Below are positions 1 through 10,542 of a stretch of 64,000 bases of DNA, in pieces. The translations under genes and the position numbers were made by a program. The number at the start of each line of letters is the position of its first letter. Positions within the stretch are counted from its first letter, which is position 1. Below the pieces are notes generated by a model that did not search any database, was not told the origin of the DNA, and saw nothing but the letters and a program-made list of their open reading frames with translations. The DNA is from Deltaproteobacteria bacterium (lineage in GTDB: Bacteria > Myxococcota_A > UBA796 > UBA2385): positions 1 through 64,000 of the forward strand of contig JAGYJW010000011.1 of the NCBI GenBank assembly GCA_018401435.1, given 5' to 3'.

Positions 1-2
1 CC

Positions 3-536
3 GTCAACCTCGCGGTGCGGGCCCGGGCCGAGCTGGACAGCGCCGAGGCCCTGCTCAGCCAGGTGCAGGACGCCGAGCTTCGGGGCCGCATTGCCGAGCG
101 CCTGGCCCGCAGCCGCGCGCTGCTCTTGGAGATCGAGGGCCAGCCGGCTGGGGTGTCGGTGGTGCTGCCCTTCCGCGATGGGGTGGTGGTGGTGCCCGGC
201 GGCACGGTGCCCGATGCGGGCCTGCCCCCGCGCCCCAAGGCTGATCCCAGGGGAATCGCCCCGGAGGACTTCGACGCGCTGCTGGCCTCGGTGGCTGGCA
301 ACAGCTTCGCCTCCCAGCAGCTCAAGCTGTTGCGGGCGGGTTCTGCCGGGCAGGCCTTCACCGTGGCCCAGGTGATGGCATTGATGCGTTGCTTCAGCTT
401 CGGCCGGGACCAGGTCGAGGCCGCCTTGATGCTGCACCCCAAGGTCGTGGACCCCGAAAACTGGCCACAGGTCTACGGCGTCTTCACCTTCAGCACCGAC
501 GCCACCCGGCTGCAGGAGCGGCTGGCGGGGGGCTGA
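3..536 (+). CDS. DUF4476-like protein, 5' end outside window
   Basis: The reading frame is open from the first bases of the window, so the N-terminus is missing; the GTG at 15 is only the first start codon inside it. The visible 178 residues begin with a helical Ala/Arg/Leu-rich stretch. After a Pro-rich linker they end in about 90 residues resembling DUF4476: a helical unit with a phenylalanine-rich segment near residue 130, then a motif in which lowering of a threshold residue is followed by a short helix. DUF4476 proteins are usually secreted or membrane-attached and of unknown function; several occur in Myxococcota. The convergent lipoprotein gene begins 10 bp downstream. No catalytic residues are evident and the family call rests on the C-terminal pattern alone. 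Confidence 0.55.
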   Translation, partial: VNLAVRARAELDSAEALLSQVQDAELRGRIAERLARSRALLLEIEGQPAGVSVVLPFRDGVVVVPGGTVPDAGLPPRPKADPRGIAPEDFDALLASVAGNSFASQQLKLLRAGSAGQAFTVAQVMALMRCFSFGRDQVEAALMLHPKVVDPENWPQVYGVFTFSTDATRLQERLAGG

Positions 537-545
537 AGACCCGCT

Positions 546-1313
546 TCAGAGCAGGCCTTCGCTGGTGAGGTACTCGCAGTCGGCGAAGCAGGCGTTGGTG
601 CCGTCCCCCAGGTCCGAACAATCGAAGCCGCGGGGGCAGTCTTCGGCCTGGTCGCAGGTGGGCATGCACTGGGACTCGATGCAGTAGTCCTTGTGGCAGT
701 AGTAGTCCACGCGCCCGGTCGAGGCCTCGAGGTAGTCGCAGTACCAGCCGCTGGGGCAGGCGCTGTCGTCGGGAAAGCCGAAGAAGTCACAGGTGGAGGA
801 GGTGTCCACCTCGACGATGGCGCAGGGGCTGTTGGCCGGGCAGCCCACATCGCCGCGGCCGGCGTCGCATTCGCCCACATAGGCGGTGGCGATGCAGGCG
901 TCCCCGCCGCTGCAGCGCGGGTTGAAGATGTCGCAGGTGGTCTGGCAGAGGTCTTCGTCGTCGACATAGCACTGGCCCGTGGTGCTATCGCACTTCTCGC
1001 CGTAGTCGCAGTCCAGCTGGGTGTCGCGGCAGCCATAGGCCTCGCACTGGTGCGTGCCCATGTCGCAGGACTGGCCCGCCAGGCAGTCGTCGTCGCCGCC
1101 GCAGCCCAGCTTGCAGCTGTAGTCCTCTGTGCAGTATTGCTGGATGTCGCAGTCGGCAGAGGTCACGCAGTCCACGTCTGCGCAGGCCTCGTCCACGCAG
1201 GCCTGGCCCTCGCTGCAGTCGGAGTTGTTGGCGCACTCGCCCCCGGCTTTGCCGGTGCAGGCGATGAGCAGGCTGAGGGGAAGGGCCAGCAAGGCGGCGG
1301 TGAAGCTGCGCAT
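546..1313 (-). CDS. Cysteine-rich secreted lipoprotein
   Basis: A 255-residue protein with a lipoprotein signal peptide: charged start, hydrophobic core and a lipobox (LLIAC) with Cys at residue 19, so the mature form should be lipid-anchored. The rest is very Cys-rich, with repeated C-x(4-6)-D-C and C-x(5-8)-C units resembling the EB/Dickkopf-type Cys-rich modules of myxobacterial surface proteins. I see no enzyme motif; disulphide-stabilised extracellular display is an inference. Its ATG overlaps by one base the TGA of the upstream vWA lipoprotein, so the two are almost certainly co-transcribed and translationally coupled. Confidence 0.75.
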   Translation of the reverse strand: MRSFTAALLALPLSLLIACTGKAGGECANNSDCSEGQACVDEACADVDCVTSADCDIQQYCTEDYSCKLGCGGDDDCLAGQSCDMGTHQCEAYGCRDTQLDCDYGEKCDSTTGQCYVDDEDLCQTTCDIFNPRCSGGDACIATAYVGECDAGRGDVGCPANSPCAIVEVDTSSTCDFFGFPDDSACPSGWYCDYLEASTGRVDYYCHKDYCIESQCMPTCDQAEDCPRGFDCSDLGDGTNACFADCEYLTSEGLL

Positions 1314-2365
1314 CAGTTGGATCCGCCCGTGCAGAATTCGGAGGGGTCGCCCGACCCGAGGTCGTATTTTGCCGTCACGCGGCTGTTGGGTGGGGGCATC
1401 TGGGCGCGGTCAAAGACGATGACGGCCTGGGGTTCCTGGCCCTGCTCTTCGATGAGTTCGTAGCGGTAGCGCCCGCTGTCGCAGGGGACCTCCTCGTCGT
1501 CGATGCCCACCACCAGCGTGGCCACGTCGGGGATATCGGACAGGTAGAAGGTGTCCTGCAGGCGGGAGGAGGCCAGGGACAGCTCGGTGACGATGTCGCC
1601 GAAGTCGTCTGCGCAGATATTGCCGATGACGCCGTTGGTTTGGTTTGCAATGTCCAGGTAGCGGGTGCCTTCGCGGCTGATGGACCCGGCGCGGCAGCTG
1701 TCGGGGTCGGTGACCACCAGGGCGCTGGCATTGAAGATGTCGCGGTTGCGCTGGCCCTTCACATTGCGGAAGGCGTTGATGTACTCGTTGACCGGCAGCG
1801 GGCTGGCGTCTTGTTCGTCGCTCACGAAGATCATGCTGAGGTAGGCTTCGGGTCGGATGAAGCCCTGGTTGGTGGTCTCGGATCGCGGGGGGGTGATCGC
1901 CCGGAACGCGCTTTCCAGGCCCATTTCGTAGCCGGACCCGCAGATGCCCACCCTCACCATCTCCGAGAAGCGCTCGCTTCCGTTTTCGGTGTTGGGGGTG
2001 ATCCAGCCGCCGTCCACCAGGCCGCCGGGTTCGGGGATCTGGTTGATGGCGGCCTGGTCGCAGACGGTGCCGGGGATGGCCTCGGCCGGGGCCACCGACG
2101 TGGTGATCACGCCGATCTGGTAGTCCACATCGCCTTCGATGAAGAAGGTGAGGAACTGGTCGAAGTTTTCGGAGAGACGGTTCTGGTAGGGCTCCATCGA
2201 ACAGGAGTTGTCCACCACCAGCAGCACGTCGACCTCTCCGGCTTCGAGCTGGTAGAAGATGTCGTCGCCTTCGAACTCGACAAAGCCGTGTTCGATGCAG
2301 CCGGCCGATAGCAGCGTCACCGCAGCCAGGCCGGACCAGAGGGTGGGGGTGCGGGGCAGAGCCAT
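1313..2365 (-). CDS. vWA-domain lipoprotein
   Basis: A 350-residue protein whose chosen ATG gives a lipoprotein signal (LLSAGC, lipid Cys near residue 22). A more upstream in-frame start would add 19 residues that spoil the signal. From about residue 45 it has a von Willebrand A fold with a metal-ion-dependent adhesion motif of the DxSxS type (DNSCS followed by M), then a long segment typical of the large myxobacterial vWA lipoproteins. It is probably a cell-surface adhesion or scaffold protein. It overlaps the next lipoprotein gene by one base. It is divergent from the TSP3-repeat gene, with only 55 bp between the two starts, which suggests a shared regulatory region and possibly a shared surface role. 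Confidence 0.75.
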   Translation of the reverse strand: MALPRTPTLWSGLAAVTLLSAGCIEHGFVEFEGDDIFYQLEAGEVDVLLVVDNSCSMEPYQNRLSENFDQFLTFFIEGDVDYQIGVITTSVAPAEAIPGTVCDQAAINQIPEPGGLVDGGWITPNTENGSERFSEMVRVGICGSGYEMGLESAFRAITPPRSETTNQGFIRPEAYLSMIFVSDEQDASPLPVNEYINAFRNVKGQRNRDIFNASALVVTDPDSCRAGSISREGTRYLDIANQTNGVIGNICADDFGDIVTELSLASSRLQDTFYLSDIPDVATLVVGIDDEEVPCDSGRYRYELIEEQGQEPQAVIVFDRAQMPPPNSRVTAKYDLGSGDPSEFCTGGSN

Positions 2366-2420
2366 CGCGATCTCCAGACCGAGTGCAGCACACAGGCTAT
2401 TCCAGTCGGGCGCCGCCTGC

Positions 2421-3689
2421 ATGGCTGCGCCCTGGGAGAGCCCGCTATGGACCGATCGCCCCCGCCGCCGCGCCGCTGTCCCGCTGCTGGCGCTGCTGGC
2501 CGGGCTCGGCCTGTCCCGCCCCGCGGCAGCTCAAGACGCCTGCTTTAACGATCTGCGCCAGGACCTCAATTGCAACGGCATTGACGTCACCGACGAGCGC
2601 GCCGTGGACCTGACGGATCCCACCTGCCTGTCGCAGACCGATGCCAACGGAGATCCCTGGCCCAACGCCGACTATTACTACGACTACTGGTCCTATGGCT
2701 GTCGCTTCGTGGTGGCCGACTTCGACGCCGACGGCGACGGGCTGGGTGCGGGGGCGGTGGTCTACCCCGAAGACGCGACCTACCCGGACCTCACGGCGGT
2801 GCTGGCCTGCGACAATTGCGCGGAGATCCCCAACAACGACCAGGCCGACCTGGACTGCGACAATGTGGGCGACGTCTGCGACAACTGCATTGATGTGCCC
2901 AACAACGATCAGGCCGACCCCGACTTCGACGGCTTTGGCAGCGCCTGCGACAATTGCCCGCTGGTGCCCAATCCCGACCAGCGCGACACCGACAACGACG
3001 GCATTGGCGACGCCTGCGACAACTGCCCCGACGACTACAATCCCTCCCAGGCCGACGCAGACGTGGACCGGGTGGGCGACCAGTGCGACAACTGCCCGGT
3101 CAGCTACAACCCGACCCAAGACGACCGCGACGCCGACACGGTGGGCGATGTCTGCGACAACTGCGTGCAGGCCGTCAACCCCGACCAGGCTGACCTGGAT
3201 GGCGACGCCTGGGGAGATGCCTGCGACAATTGCGGCACTGAGTTCAACCAGGACCAGGCCGATGGCGATGGAGACGGCGTGGGCGATGTCTGCGATGTCT
3301 GCCCCGAGATCAGCGATCCGTTGCAAGAGGACCAGGACTCCGACACCGTCGGCGATGCCTGTGACAACTGCATCGAGAAGGCCAACGAGTCCCAGGTGGA
3401 CGCCGACCTGGACGGCACGGGCGACGAGTGCGATCTCTGCCCCGGCGTGACCGACTACGATCGCTTGGACAGCGACGGCGACGGCTTTGGCGACATCTGC
3501 GACAATTGCCCGCTGGACGCCAATCCCGACCAGCTGGACTCCGATGGCGACCGCATCGGCGATGTCTGCGACCCCAATACCAAGGTGCGCGGCGGGGGCA
3601 GCCGCTGCCAGTCTGCGCCCGGGCCCCTGGGCACCCTGCTGCTGGGCTCCTTCATCGGCTTGATGGGCGGTGTGCGCCGCCGCCGTTGA
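2421..3689 (+). CDS. Thrombospondin type 3 repeat protein with sorting tail
   Basis: A 422-residue secreted protein. The start at 2421 gives a basic N-terminus and a hydrophobic core ending in Ala-x-Ala (cleavage near residue 37). From about residue 125 to 390 there are roughly eleven calcium-binding TSP3 units, each built around N-x-D-Q-x-D-x-D-x-D-x-x-G-D and joined by CDNC or CDxC pairs. The C-terminus has a lone Cys, a hydrophobic segment and a terminal RRRR, matching the layout of MYXO-CTERM or GlyGly-CTERM sorting tails, so surface anchoring is likely. Divergent from the vWA lipoprotein. Repeats of this kind usually form Ca-stabilised rods; the partner is unknown. Confidence 0.8.
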   Translation: MAAPWESPLWTDRPRRRAAVPLLALLAGLGLSRPAAAQDACFNDLRQDLNCNGIDVTDERAVDLTDPTCLSQTDANGDPWPNADYYYDYWSYGCRFVVADFDADGDGLGAGAVVYPEDATYPDLTAVLACDNCAEIPNNDQADLDCDNVGDVCDNCIDVPNNDQADPDFDGFGSACDNCPLVPNPDQRDTDNDGIGDACDNCPDDYNPSQADADVDRVGDQCDNCPVSYNPTQDDRDADTVGDVCDNCVQAVNPDQADLDGDAWGDACDNCGTEFNQDQADGDGDGVGDVCDVCPEISDPLQEDQDSDTVGDACDNCIEKANESQVDADLDGTGDECDLCPGVTDYDRLDSDGDGFGDICDNCPLDANPDQLDSDGDRIGDVCDPNTKVRGGGSRCQSAPGPLGTLLLGSFIGLMGGVRRRR

Positions 3690-3700
3690 GCGCCCTTTCC

Positions 3701-3751
3701 TCTACGCAGCGCGGGTCATCTACGCAGCGCGGGTCATCTACGCAGCGCGGG
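3701..3751. repeat. Three tandem 18-bp repeats
   Basis: Two perfect 18-bp copies (3701-3718 and 3719-3736) are followed by a third that matches for its first 15 bases. The unit starts TCTACGCAGCGCGGG. The tract lies 11 bp after the TSP3-repeat gene and 45 bp before the end of the convergent hpf gene. No protein-coding role is evident. It could be a slippage product or a binding array; it is too short and unspaced to be CRISPR. Confidence 0.8.
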
Positions 3752-3796
3752 CGGAGAGGCCGAAGCCCCCCCGCCCGCTGAAGCGATCGGCCGGCG

Positions 3797-4126
3797 CTAG
3801 CGGGCCGGGATCGGGACCTCTTCGGTGGGCTGACGCTCACTGTCCAGCAGCCGCTCCCGGTGGCGACGGGCCGTCCGCTCGAGCTTGGCCATGACCGCGT
3901 CGAGGGAGACCACGATGTCGTCGGAGGTGTCGCGGGCGACCACATTGTGGAAGCCGGGGGCGTTGAGGGTCAGCTCGACGTCGAAGCGATGCTTCTCCTG
4001 GCGGAGCACCAGGTGAGCCTCCATGGGCTCTCGAAGGTGGGTCGCCACCTTGGCGATCTTGCGATCGGCCCGCTCGGTGATGAACTCAGATGCTTCGATA
4101 TTCCGCCACGTGATGTCGAGCCTCAT
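3797..4126 (-). CDS. hpf: Short-type ribosome hibernation factor HPF
   Basis: A 109-residue protein of the HPF/RaiA (sigma-54 modulation) family. It starts MRLDITWRNIEAS and contains the family pattern of two beta strands, a long helix carrying HLRE, and the charged segment near DVELTL. An AGGAG ribosome-binding site sits just upstream of ATG 4126, while the longer in-frame start has none. Family members bind the decoding region of the 30S subunit and inactivate or dimerise ribosomes in stationary phase. It lacks the long C-terminal dimerisation domain, so it is the short form. It lies 86 bp behind rpoN, the classical rpoN-hpf arrangement. Confidence 0.9.
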   Translation of the reverse strand: MRLDITWRNIEASEFITERADRKIAKVATHLREPMEAHLVLRQEKHRFDVELTLNAPGFHNVVARDTSDDIVVSLDAVMAKLERTARRHRERLLDSERQPTEEVPIPAR

Positions 4127-4212
4127 TCTGACTCCTGTGCCCGTGGGACTGGGGGCCTGTGCCCCACCGAAGCCGACCGGACCATCGGCCTCGGCTCTAC
4201 GCAACTGTTGCG

Positions 4213-5676
4213 TTAGAAGAGTATCTTTCGCTGATTCGAAGGCAAGATTCCGAGGGCCTCCCGATACTTGGCGACGGTGCGCCTTGCGATGGTGATGTCC
4301 TGCTTGGCGAGCAGCTTCATGATCTCACTATCCGAAAGCGGATGCTTGGGATCTTCTTCGGACACGAGCTTGCGCAGCTTCTCCTTGACCGCCTCGCCGG
4401 CGAGGTCGCCGCCTGTGCTGCGCTGGATGCCGGCGTTGAAGAAGTACTTCAGCTCGAAGATGCCGTGCGGGCACTGCACATATTTGTTGGTGGTGACCCG
4501 GCTGACGGTGCTCTCGTGCACATTGACGCTCTCGTCCTCCGCCACATCGCGCAGCACCATGGGCGCGAGGTGCTCGGGACCCTCGTCAAAGAAGCGGCGC
4601 TGGCGCTTCAGGATGCACTCCATGACCTTGTGGATGGTCTTCTGCCGCTTGTAGATGCTGCGAATCAAGAAGTCGGCCGAGTCCAGGCGCTCCTTGATGT
4701 AATTCTTGTCCTCCTTGCTCCCCTTCCCTTCCAAGATGTCACGGTAGTAGCGGCTGATGCGCAGACGCGGCAGCCCGTCCTCATTCTGGACGATGGCCCA
4801 CTCGCCGCCCATCTTCACGATCTGGATGTCGGGGGTGATGTAGGAGTTGGGGGTGTCGGCGTAGGGGCGGCCGGGCCAGGGCTCCAGCGTCTGGATCATC
4901 TTGTGGTACTCGACCACGTCTTCGACATCCATGTCGATGGCCCGCGCCAGGCCGGCATAGTTCCGCGTCTCGAGGTCCGAGAGGTGGTGGCGCAGGATCT
5001 CGTCGATGAAGGGGTCTTCGGGCCAGCGCAGGCGGGCTTGCACCGCGAGGCATTCGGCGAGGTCCCGGGAGCCGCAGCCGGCGGGGTCGAAGGCCTGCAC
5101 GATCTCCAGCGCGCCCTCGGCGTCGTCCATCTCGACCTCGGCCATCTCGGCGACCTCGTCGAGGGTGAGCTCGAGGTAGCCCCGGTGGTCGAGGTTGAGC
5201 ACGATGACCGCGGCGGCGTTGTGTTCGGCCTCGGTGCACATCGCCGTGTTGAGCTGCGTCAGCAGGTGGGCGGTGAGGGTCTCGGATGCGCTGAGGTTTT
5301 GTTCGATGGGGGGCAGGTCTTCCAGGCTGGACCCGCCCGACGACCCGCGGAAGTCACCGCTGGAGCTGTCGTAGTCCTTGAGGAACTTCTCCCAGTCCAC
5401 CGAGCTCTCGTTGACGGTCTCGGCGCCGTTGTTCTGGTCCACCACATCCTGTTGCTGTGCCGCGATACCGTCCTGCAGCCTGTGTTCGGCATCGCTGAGC
5501 TCGGGGGATTCGGTGCCGGGCACCGCTTCGAGGGTGGGGTTCTCGATCAGCTCCTGGTTGACCGCGGCCACCAGCTCCATGTGGTTGAGCTGGAGCAGCT
5601 TGATGGCCTGCTGCAGCTGCACCGTCATGCGGAGCTGCATGGTCTGCTTGAGCTGCTGGCTGAGCTGCATTCCCAT
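4213..5676 (-). CDS. rpoN: RNA polymerase sigma-54 factor
   Basis: A 487-residue sigma-54. The N-terminal region I is Gln/Leu-rich (MQLSQQLKQTMQLR, then LQQAIKLLQL), which contacts activators. An acidic region II follows at about residues 50-125, then the core-binding domain and the DNA-binding domain. The RpoN box ARRTVAKYRE is intact about 20 residues from the C-terminus, so promoter -24 recognition should work. ATG 5676 is preceded at good spacing by AGGAA; a second ATG follows two codons later. Sigma-54 directs enhancer-dependent transcription and is used heavily in myxobacterial development. It lies downstream of lptB and upstream of hpf, the common proteobacterial order. Confidence 0.95.
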   Translation of the reverse strand: MGMQLSQQLKQTMQLRMTVQLQQAIKLLQLNHMELVAAVNQELIENPTLEAVPGTESPELSDAEHRLQDGIAAQQQDVVDQNNGAETVNESSVDWEKFLKDYDSSSGDFRGSSGGSSLEDLPPIEQNLSASETLTAHLLTQLNTAMCTEAEHNAAAVIVLNLDHRGYLELTLDEVAEMAEVEMDDAEGALEIVQAFDPAGCGSRDLAECLAVQARLRWPEDPFIDEILRHHLSDLETRNYAGLARAIDMDVEDVVEYHKMIQTLEPWPGRPYADTPNSYITPDIQIVKMGGEWAIVQNEDGLPRLRISRYYRDILEGKGSKEDKNYIKERLDSADFLIRSIYKRQKTIHKVMECILKRQRRFFDEGPEHLAPMVLRDVAEDESVNVHESTVSRVTTNKYVQCPHGIFELKYFFNAGIQRSTGGDLAGEAVKEKLRKLVSEEDPKHPLSDSEIMKLLAKQDITIARRTVAKYREALGILPSNQRKILF

Positions 5677-5802
5677 TCGTCGTGTTCCTGTGCGGTGGGG
5701 GTCCTGTGGCGACCCTCCCCAATGATAGGCACATCGACGGCTCCTGGCACAGCCCTTGCAAAAAAGGACCTCCCATGACATGGAGCGGCGCGGCGGCTGC
5801 GC

Positions 5803-6573
5803 TCAGGTGGGCAGCCGGAAGTCCGGCCCGAGGAAGCGGGCCCGCACATGGGGGTCGGCCGCGAGCACCGCGGGGGGGCCCTGGGCGAGGGTGCGGCCTT
5901 CCACCAGCACGATGGCCCGGTCGCAGATGGGCAGCGTGGCGTGGACCGCGTGGTCGGTGAGCAGCACGGCCATGCCGCTGGCCGCCAGGTCGCGAATCAG
6001 GGCCTGCAGCGCGCTCACAGCGACCGGATCCACCCCCGAGAAGGGCTCGTCCAGCAGCAGGACCAATGGGGCGCCCGCCAGGCAGCGGGCGATCTCGACC
6101 CGACGGGCCTCGCCGCCAGAGAGGCTGCGTGCGGGGCGGTCCCCCAGCTCGGCCAGACCCACCCGGGCCAGGCGGGCGCGGGCCTCCCGTCGGGCCTCCA
6201 TTGGGCGCACGCCCCGCGCCTCCAAGGCCAGGCAGAGGTTGTCCACCGCGGTGAGGTCGAGGAGCAGGGAGGGCTCTTGGGGCAGGTAGCCCAGGCCCCG
6301 GCGGGCCCGCTGCCACAGGGGCAGCCCCGTGAGCGCCTGGCCGGCCAGCACCACGGTGCCGCCGTCGGCCCGAAGCCGCCCCGTGAGCAGGTGGAAGGTG
6401 CTGCTCTTGCCTGCGCCATTGGGGCCCAACAAGCCCACCACCTCGCCCGGAAAGACGTCGATATCGACATCCTGGACAACCGACCGACCGCCCCGGCGCT
6501 TGAGGAGGCCCCGGGCGACCAGCAAGGCGGGCGGCTCAGGGTTGGGGGGCACGGGCCTCGCCCCAGCCGCCAT
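5803..6573 (-). CDS. lptB: LPS export ABC transporter ATPase LptB
   Basis: A 256-residue ABC ATPase with every core motif: Walker A GPNGAGKSS, signature LSGGEARRVEIA, Walker B LVLLLDEPFSGVDP and the H-loop TDHAVHAT. The last resembles TDHNVRET of LptB. LptB powers extraction of lipopolysaccharide from the inner membrane with LptFG. The start at 6573 overlaps lptA by 38 bp; a GTG at 6552 is an equally possible start giving 249 residues, nearer the usual 240. Context (pyrG-lptA-lptB-rpoN-hpf) fixes the identity among ABC ATPases. The permease genes lptF and lptG are not in the window. Confidence 0.92.
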   Translation of the reverse strand: MAAGARPVPPNPEPPALLVARGLLKRRGGRSVVQDVDIDVFPGEVVGLLGPNGAGKSSTFHLLTGRLRADGGTVVLAGQALTGLPLWQRARRGLGYLPQEPSLLLDLTAVDNLCLALEARGVRPMEARREARARLARVGLAELGDRPARSLSGGEARRVEIARCLAGAPLVLLLDEPFSGVDPVAVSALQALIRDLAASGMAVLLTDHAVHATLPICDRAIVLVEGRTLAQGPPAVLAADPHVRARFLGPDFRLPT

Positions 6574-7122
6574 CCACCACCACGCGACAGTCCTCGCATT
6601 CGATCCGGTCGGCATCCACCCAGAAGCGGATGGACCGTCCCGACAGGCGGTGGGCCCCCTCGGTGAGCACCGGCTGGCCGGTGAGGGTGAGCAGCCCCGC
6701 GGCCGGGTCCAGCAGCACGCGATCAGCCTGGGCGCTGGCTTCTCCGCGTTGCAGGCGCACCTGTCCCTCCCCCTGCACCGCGGTGATGACGCCGGCGGCA
6801 TCCACCTGCAGGCTGAGCCGATCGCAGCGCAGCGCGAGCGGGCCCCGTTGCACCCGCACCTCGCCCTCGAAGTGTCCCTCGCCCGCCTTGAGATCCCAGC
6901 GGGCGCGCTGGGCTTGCACCGTCACGGAGGGTGCCCCATCGGCCGGGTCGGCGCCCGGCGGCGCGGCCAGGCGCACGCCCTCCAGCTGCATGGCCGGCGG
7001 CGATGGGGCCTCCGCTGGGGCCTCTGCTGGGGCCGCAGCAGCCGGCATAGCGGCTGGAGCGGGCGACGCGGCGCAGGCACCCCCGCTCCAAGCTCCCAGC
7101 AGCAGCGCGGCCGCGCGGGGCC

Positions 7123-7126
<4 letters not shown>
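6536..7126 (-). CDS. lptA: LptA-like periplasmic LPS transport protein
   Basis: A 196-residue protein with a hydrophobic export signal ([11 protein letters not shown], possibly a lipobox) and an Ala/Pro-rich linker. From about residue 55 it has OstA-type repeated beta strands ([36 protein letters not shown]) of the beta-jellyroll used by LptA, LptC and LptD to form the periplasmic bridge. The GTG start at 7126 forms a GTGA overlap with the pyrG stop, which I take as deciding it. It could equally be called LptC-like; position before lptB favours LptA. See pyrG for an oddity: the same reading frame runs upstream without a stop into the canonical pyrG tail. Confidence 0.75.
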
Positions 7127-8775
<1,649 letters not shown>

Positions 8776-8803
8776 CGAGACTCCCAGGGGGGGGGCGCGG
8801 GGC

Positions 8804-9530
8804 TCAGGCCCCAGCGGTGAGGAGGGCCTGCAGGCGCTCCAGGTCTGCCGACGTATCCACCGAGGGGCAGTCCTCGCTGAGGTGGATCACCTGAATGGGC
8901 ATGCCCTGTTCGAGGAGCCGGAGCTGCTCGAGATCCTCTTGTTGCTCCAGGCGTCCCCGGGGCAGGGATCGGAAGCGTCGCAGGGCCGGGGGACGAAAGG
9001 CATAGAGGCCCACATGCTGCAGCCAGGGGCCAGCGCGGGGGATGGGGGCGCGCGAGAAGTAGAGCGCACGGCCCGCCGCGTCGAGCACGACCTTGACCCG
9101 ATCCGGGCTGGCGGCAGCCACGGCGTCCGACAGGGGCGGCAGCCGGTGGCCACCTGCACCTGGGGCGCGTCAAAGGCGGCGATCAAGGCGTCGAGATCGC
9201 GGGGCGACACCAGCGGCACGTCGCCCTGAAGATTGAGCACCACGTCGGGATGCAGGCCCAACCGGTCCAGGCGGCGGCCACCCGATCGCTGCCCGAGGCC
9301 AGCGTCGGATCGGTCATCACCACCTCGCCGCCGGCCGCCGCGACGACGGCGGCGATGCGCGGGTCGTCGGTGGCCACCAAGGCGCGCTGGATGCGGTGGG
9401 CCGCCTCTGCCTGGGCGAGCACCCGGAGCACCATGGGCACCCCGGCAAGATCGGCCAGGGGCTTGCCCGGCAGGCGGCTGGAGGCCCACCGCGCGGGAAT
9501 GACGGCGACACAAGAAAGCACCGGCGGCAT
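8804..9530 (-). pseudogene. kdsB: CMP-Kdo synthetase KdsB, two frameshifts
   Basis: Three reading frames together encode one CMP-3-deoxy-manno-octulosonate synthetase of about 242 residues, the normal length. The N-terminal part (from 9530) has the nucleotide motif [15 protein letters not shown] and ends at SGSDRV. The middle (about 9265 to 9140) has [12 protein letters not shown], which carries the metal-binding Asp. The last part (9121 to 8804) has VKVVLDAAGRALYFSRAPIP and [10 protein letters not shown]. Each join is repaired by one added C, near 9267 (CCTGG) and near 9147 (CCGG). KdsB activates Kdo for LPS core synthesis and is normally essential, so assembly error is more likely than loss. 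It is next to pyrG, which supplies CTP. Confidence 0.85.
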
Positions 9531-9574
9531 GTAGCCGACCGGTGCTTCTGGGGCGATGCCGCTGCGAGAGCGGA

Positions 9575-9961
9575 TCAGCGCTTGCTGAACTGGAACTTCT
9601 TGCGGGCGCCGGGCTGGCCGTACTTCTTGCGCTCGACCTCGCGGGCGTCGCGGGTGAGCAGACCGTAGCTCTTGAGCAGCGCCCGGTGAGCCGGGTTGGC
9701 GTCGGTGAGCGCGCGGCTGATGCCCAGACGGATGGCGCCGGCCTGGCTGGCCTTGCCACCGCCATCGACCACCACGTGGATATCGTAGCTGTTGGCCGTC
9801 TCGGTCAGCTCGAGGGGCTGGCGGAGGATCAGCTTGACGCTCTCGCGGACGAAGTACTCGTCCAGGGTGCGCTTGTTGACGACGATGTTGCCATTGCCGG
9901 GGCGCAGGTAGACGCGCGCGACCGAGGTCTTGCGGCGGCCGGTACCGTAGTGCTGGTTCAT
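9575..9961 (-). CDS. rpsI: 30S ribosomal protein S9
   Basis: A 128-residue S9: starts [19 protein letters not shown] and ends with the basic tail [10 protein letters not shown] that reaches the P-site tRNA in the 30S subunit. ATG 9961 is the universal S9 start; longer in-frame extensions run back into rplM. It follows rplM with a 16-bp gap, the conserved L13-S9 operon, and should be transcribed from the promoter upstream of rplM. Confidence 0.97.
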   Translation of the reverse strand: MNQHYGTGRRKTSVARVYLRPGNGNIVVNKRTLDEYFVRESVKLILRQPLELTETANSYDIHVVVDGGGKASQAGAIRLGISRALTDANPAHRALLKSYGLLTRDAREVERKKYGQPGARKKFQFSKR

Positions 9962-9977
9962 GGACGGTGCTCTCGCT

Positions 9978-10415
9978 TCAGACGTGCGCAGGGAAGGGCT
10001 GGGGCTGCTGGGCGACGTGCGGGTGCTCGTTGCCAGCGTAGATCTTGAGCTTGGTGATGACCTGGCGGGCCAGGCGGTTCTTGGGCAGCATGCCCTTGAC
10101 CGCAGCCTGCAGGGCGCGTTCGGGGTGCGGGCCGGTGAGGACCTGGCGCGCGGTGCGGGACCGCAGACCACCCGAGTAGCCGGTGTAGTGGTAGTAGTTC
10201 TTCTGGTCCAACTTGCGGCCGGTCAGGACGACCTTTTCCGCGTTGACGACCACGACGAAATCGCCGACGTCCATATGGGGCGCGAAGGTGGGCTTGTGCT
10301 TGCCACGGAGCACCGTGGCGATGCGGGTGGCAAGCCGACCGAGGGTCTGACCGTCGGCATCGACGACGTACCAGTTGCGCTCGATGTCGGCCACGCTTTG
10401 CAGGGTCGTGGTCAT
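9978..10415 (-). CDS. rplM: 50S ribosomal protein L13
   Basis: A 145-residue L13 with the family core [16 protein letters not shown], the segment [12 protein letters not shown], and the PHPERAL...[10 protein letters not shown] region near the C-terminus. L13 is an early assembler of the 50S subunit. The protein starts [15 protein letters not shown]. It is the first gene of the rplM-rpsI operon, about 128 bp downstream of a clear TTGACA/TATCCC promoter. Confidence 0.97.
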   Translation of the reverse strand: MTTTLQSVADIERNWYVVDADGQTLGRLATRIATVLRGKHKPTFAPHMDVGDFVVVVNAEKVVLTGRKLDQKNYYHYTGYSGGLRSRTARQVLTGPHPERALQAAVKGMLPKNRLARQVITKLKIYAGNEHPHVAQQPQPFPAHV

Positions 10416-10542
10416 GGGGCACCAGAGAGAGAAGGAGATTCAGGAGCGGGGCGGACGGGCCGTCTGCCTGCCGCCGGTTGGCCGTCCGGGGTGCGCCGGT
10501 GAAGGTCGCGACCGAGGGGGTCAGCCTGGAACGAACCCGGCC

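Noticed and set aside
2445..3326. A 293-residue minus-strand frame rich in Val and Ala
   Set aside because: It mirrors the TSP3-repeat gene on the other strand, which has a signal peptide, conserved repeats and a sorting tail.
2820..3560. Regular repeats that could be a CRISPR array
   Set aside because: The repeated units encode TSP3 calcium-binding repeats in one open frame; there are no identical repeats with unique spacers and no cas genes.
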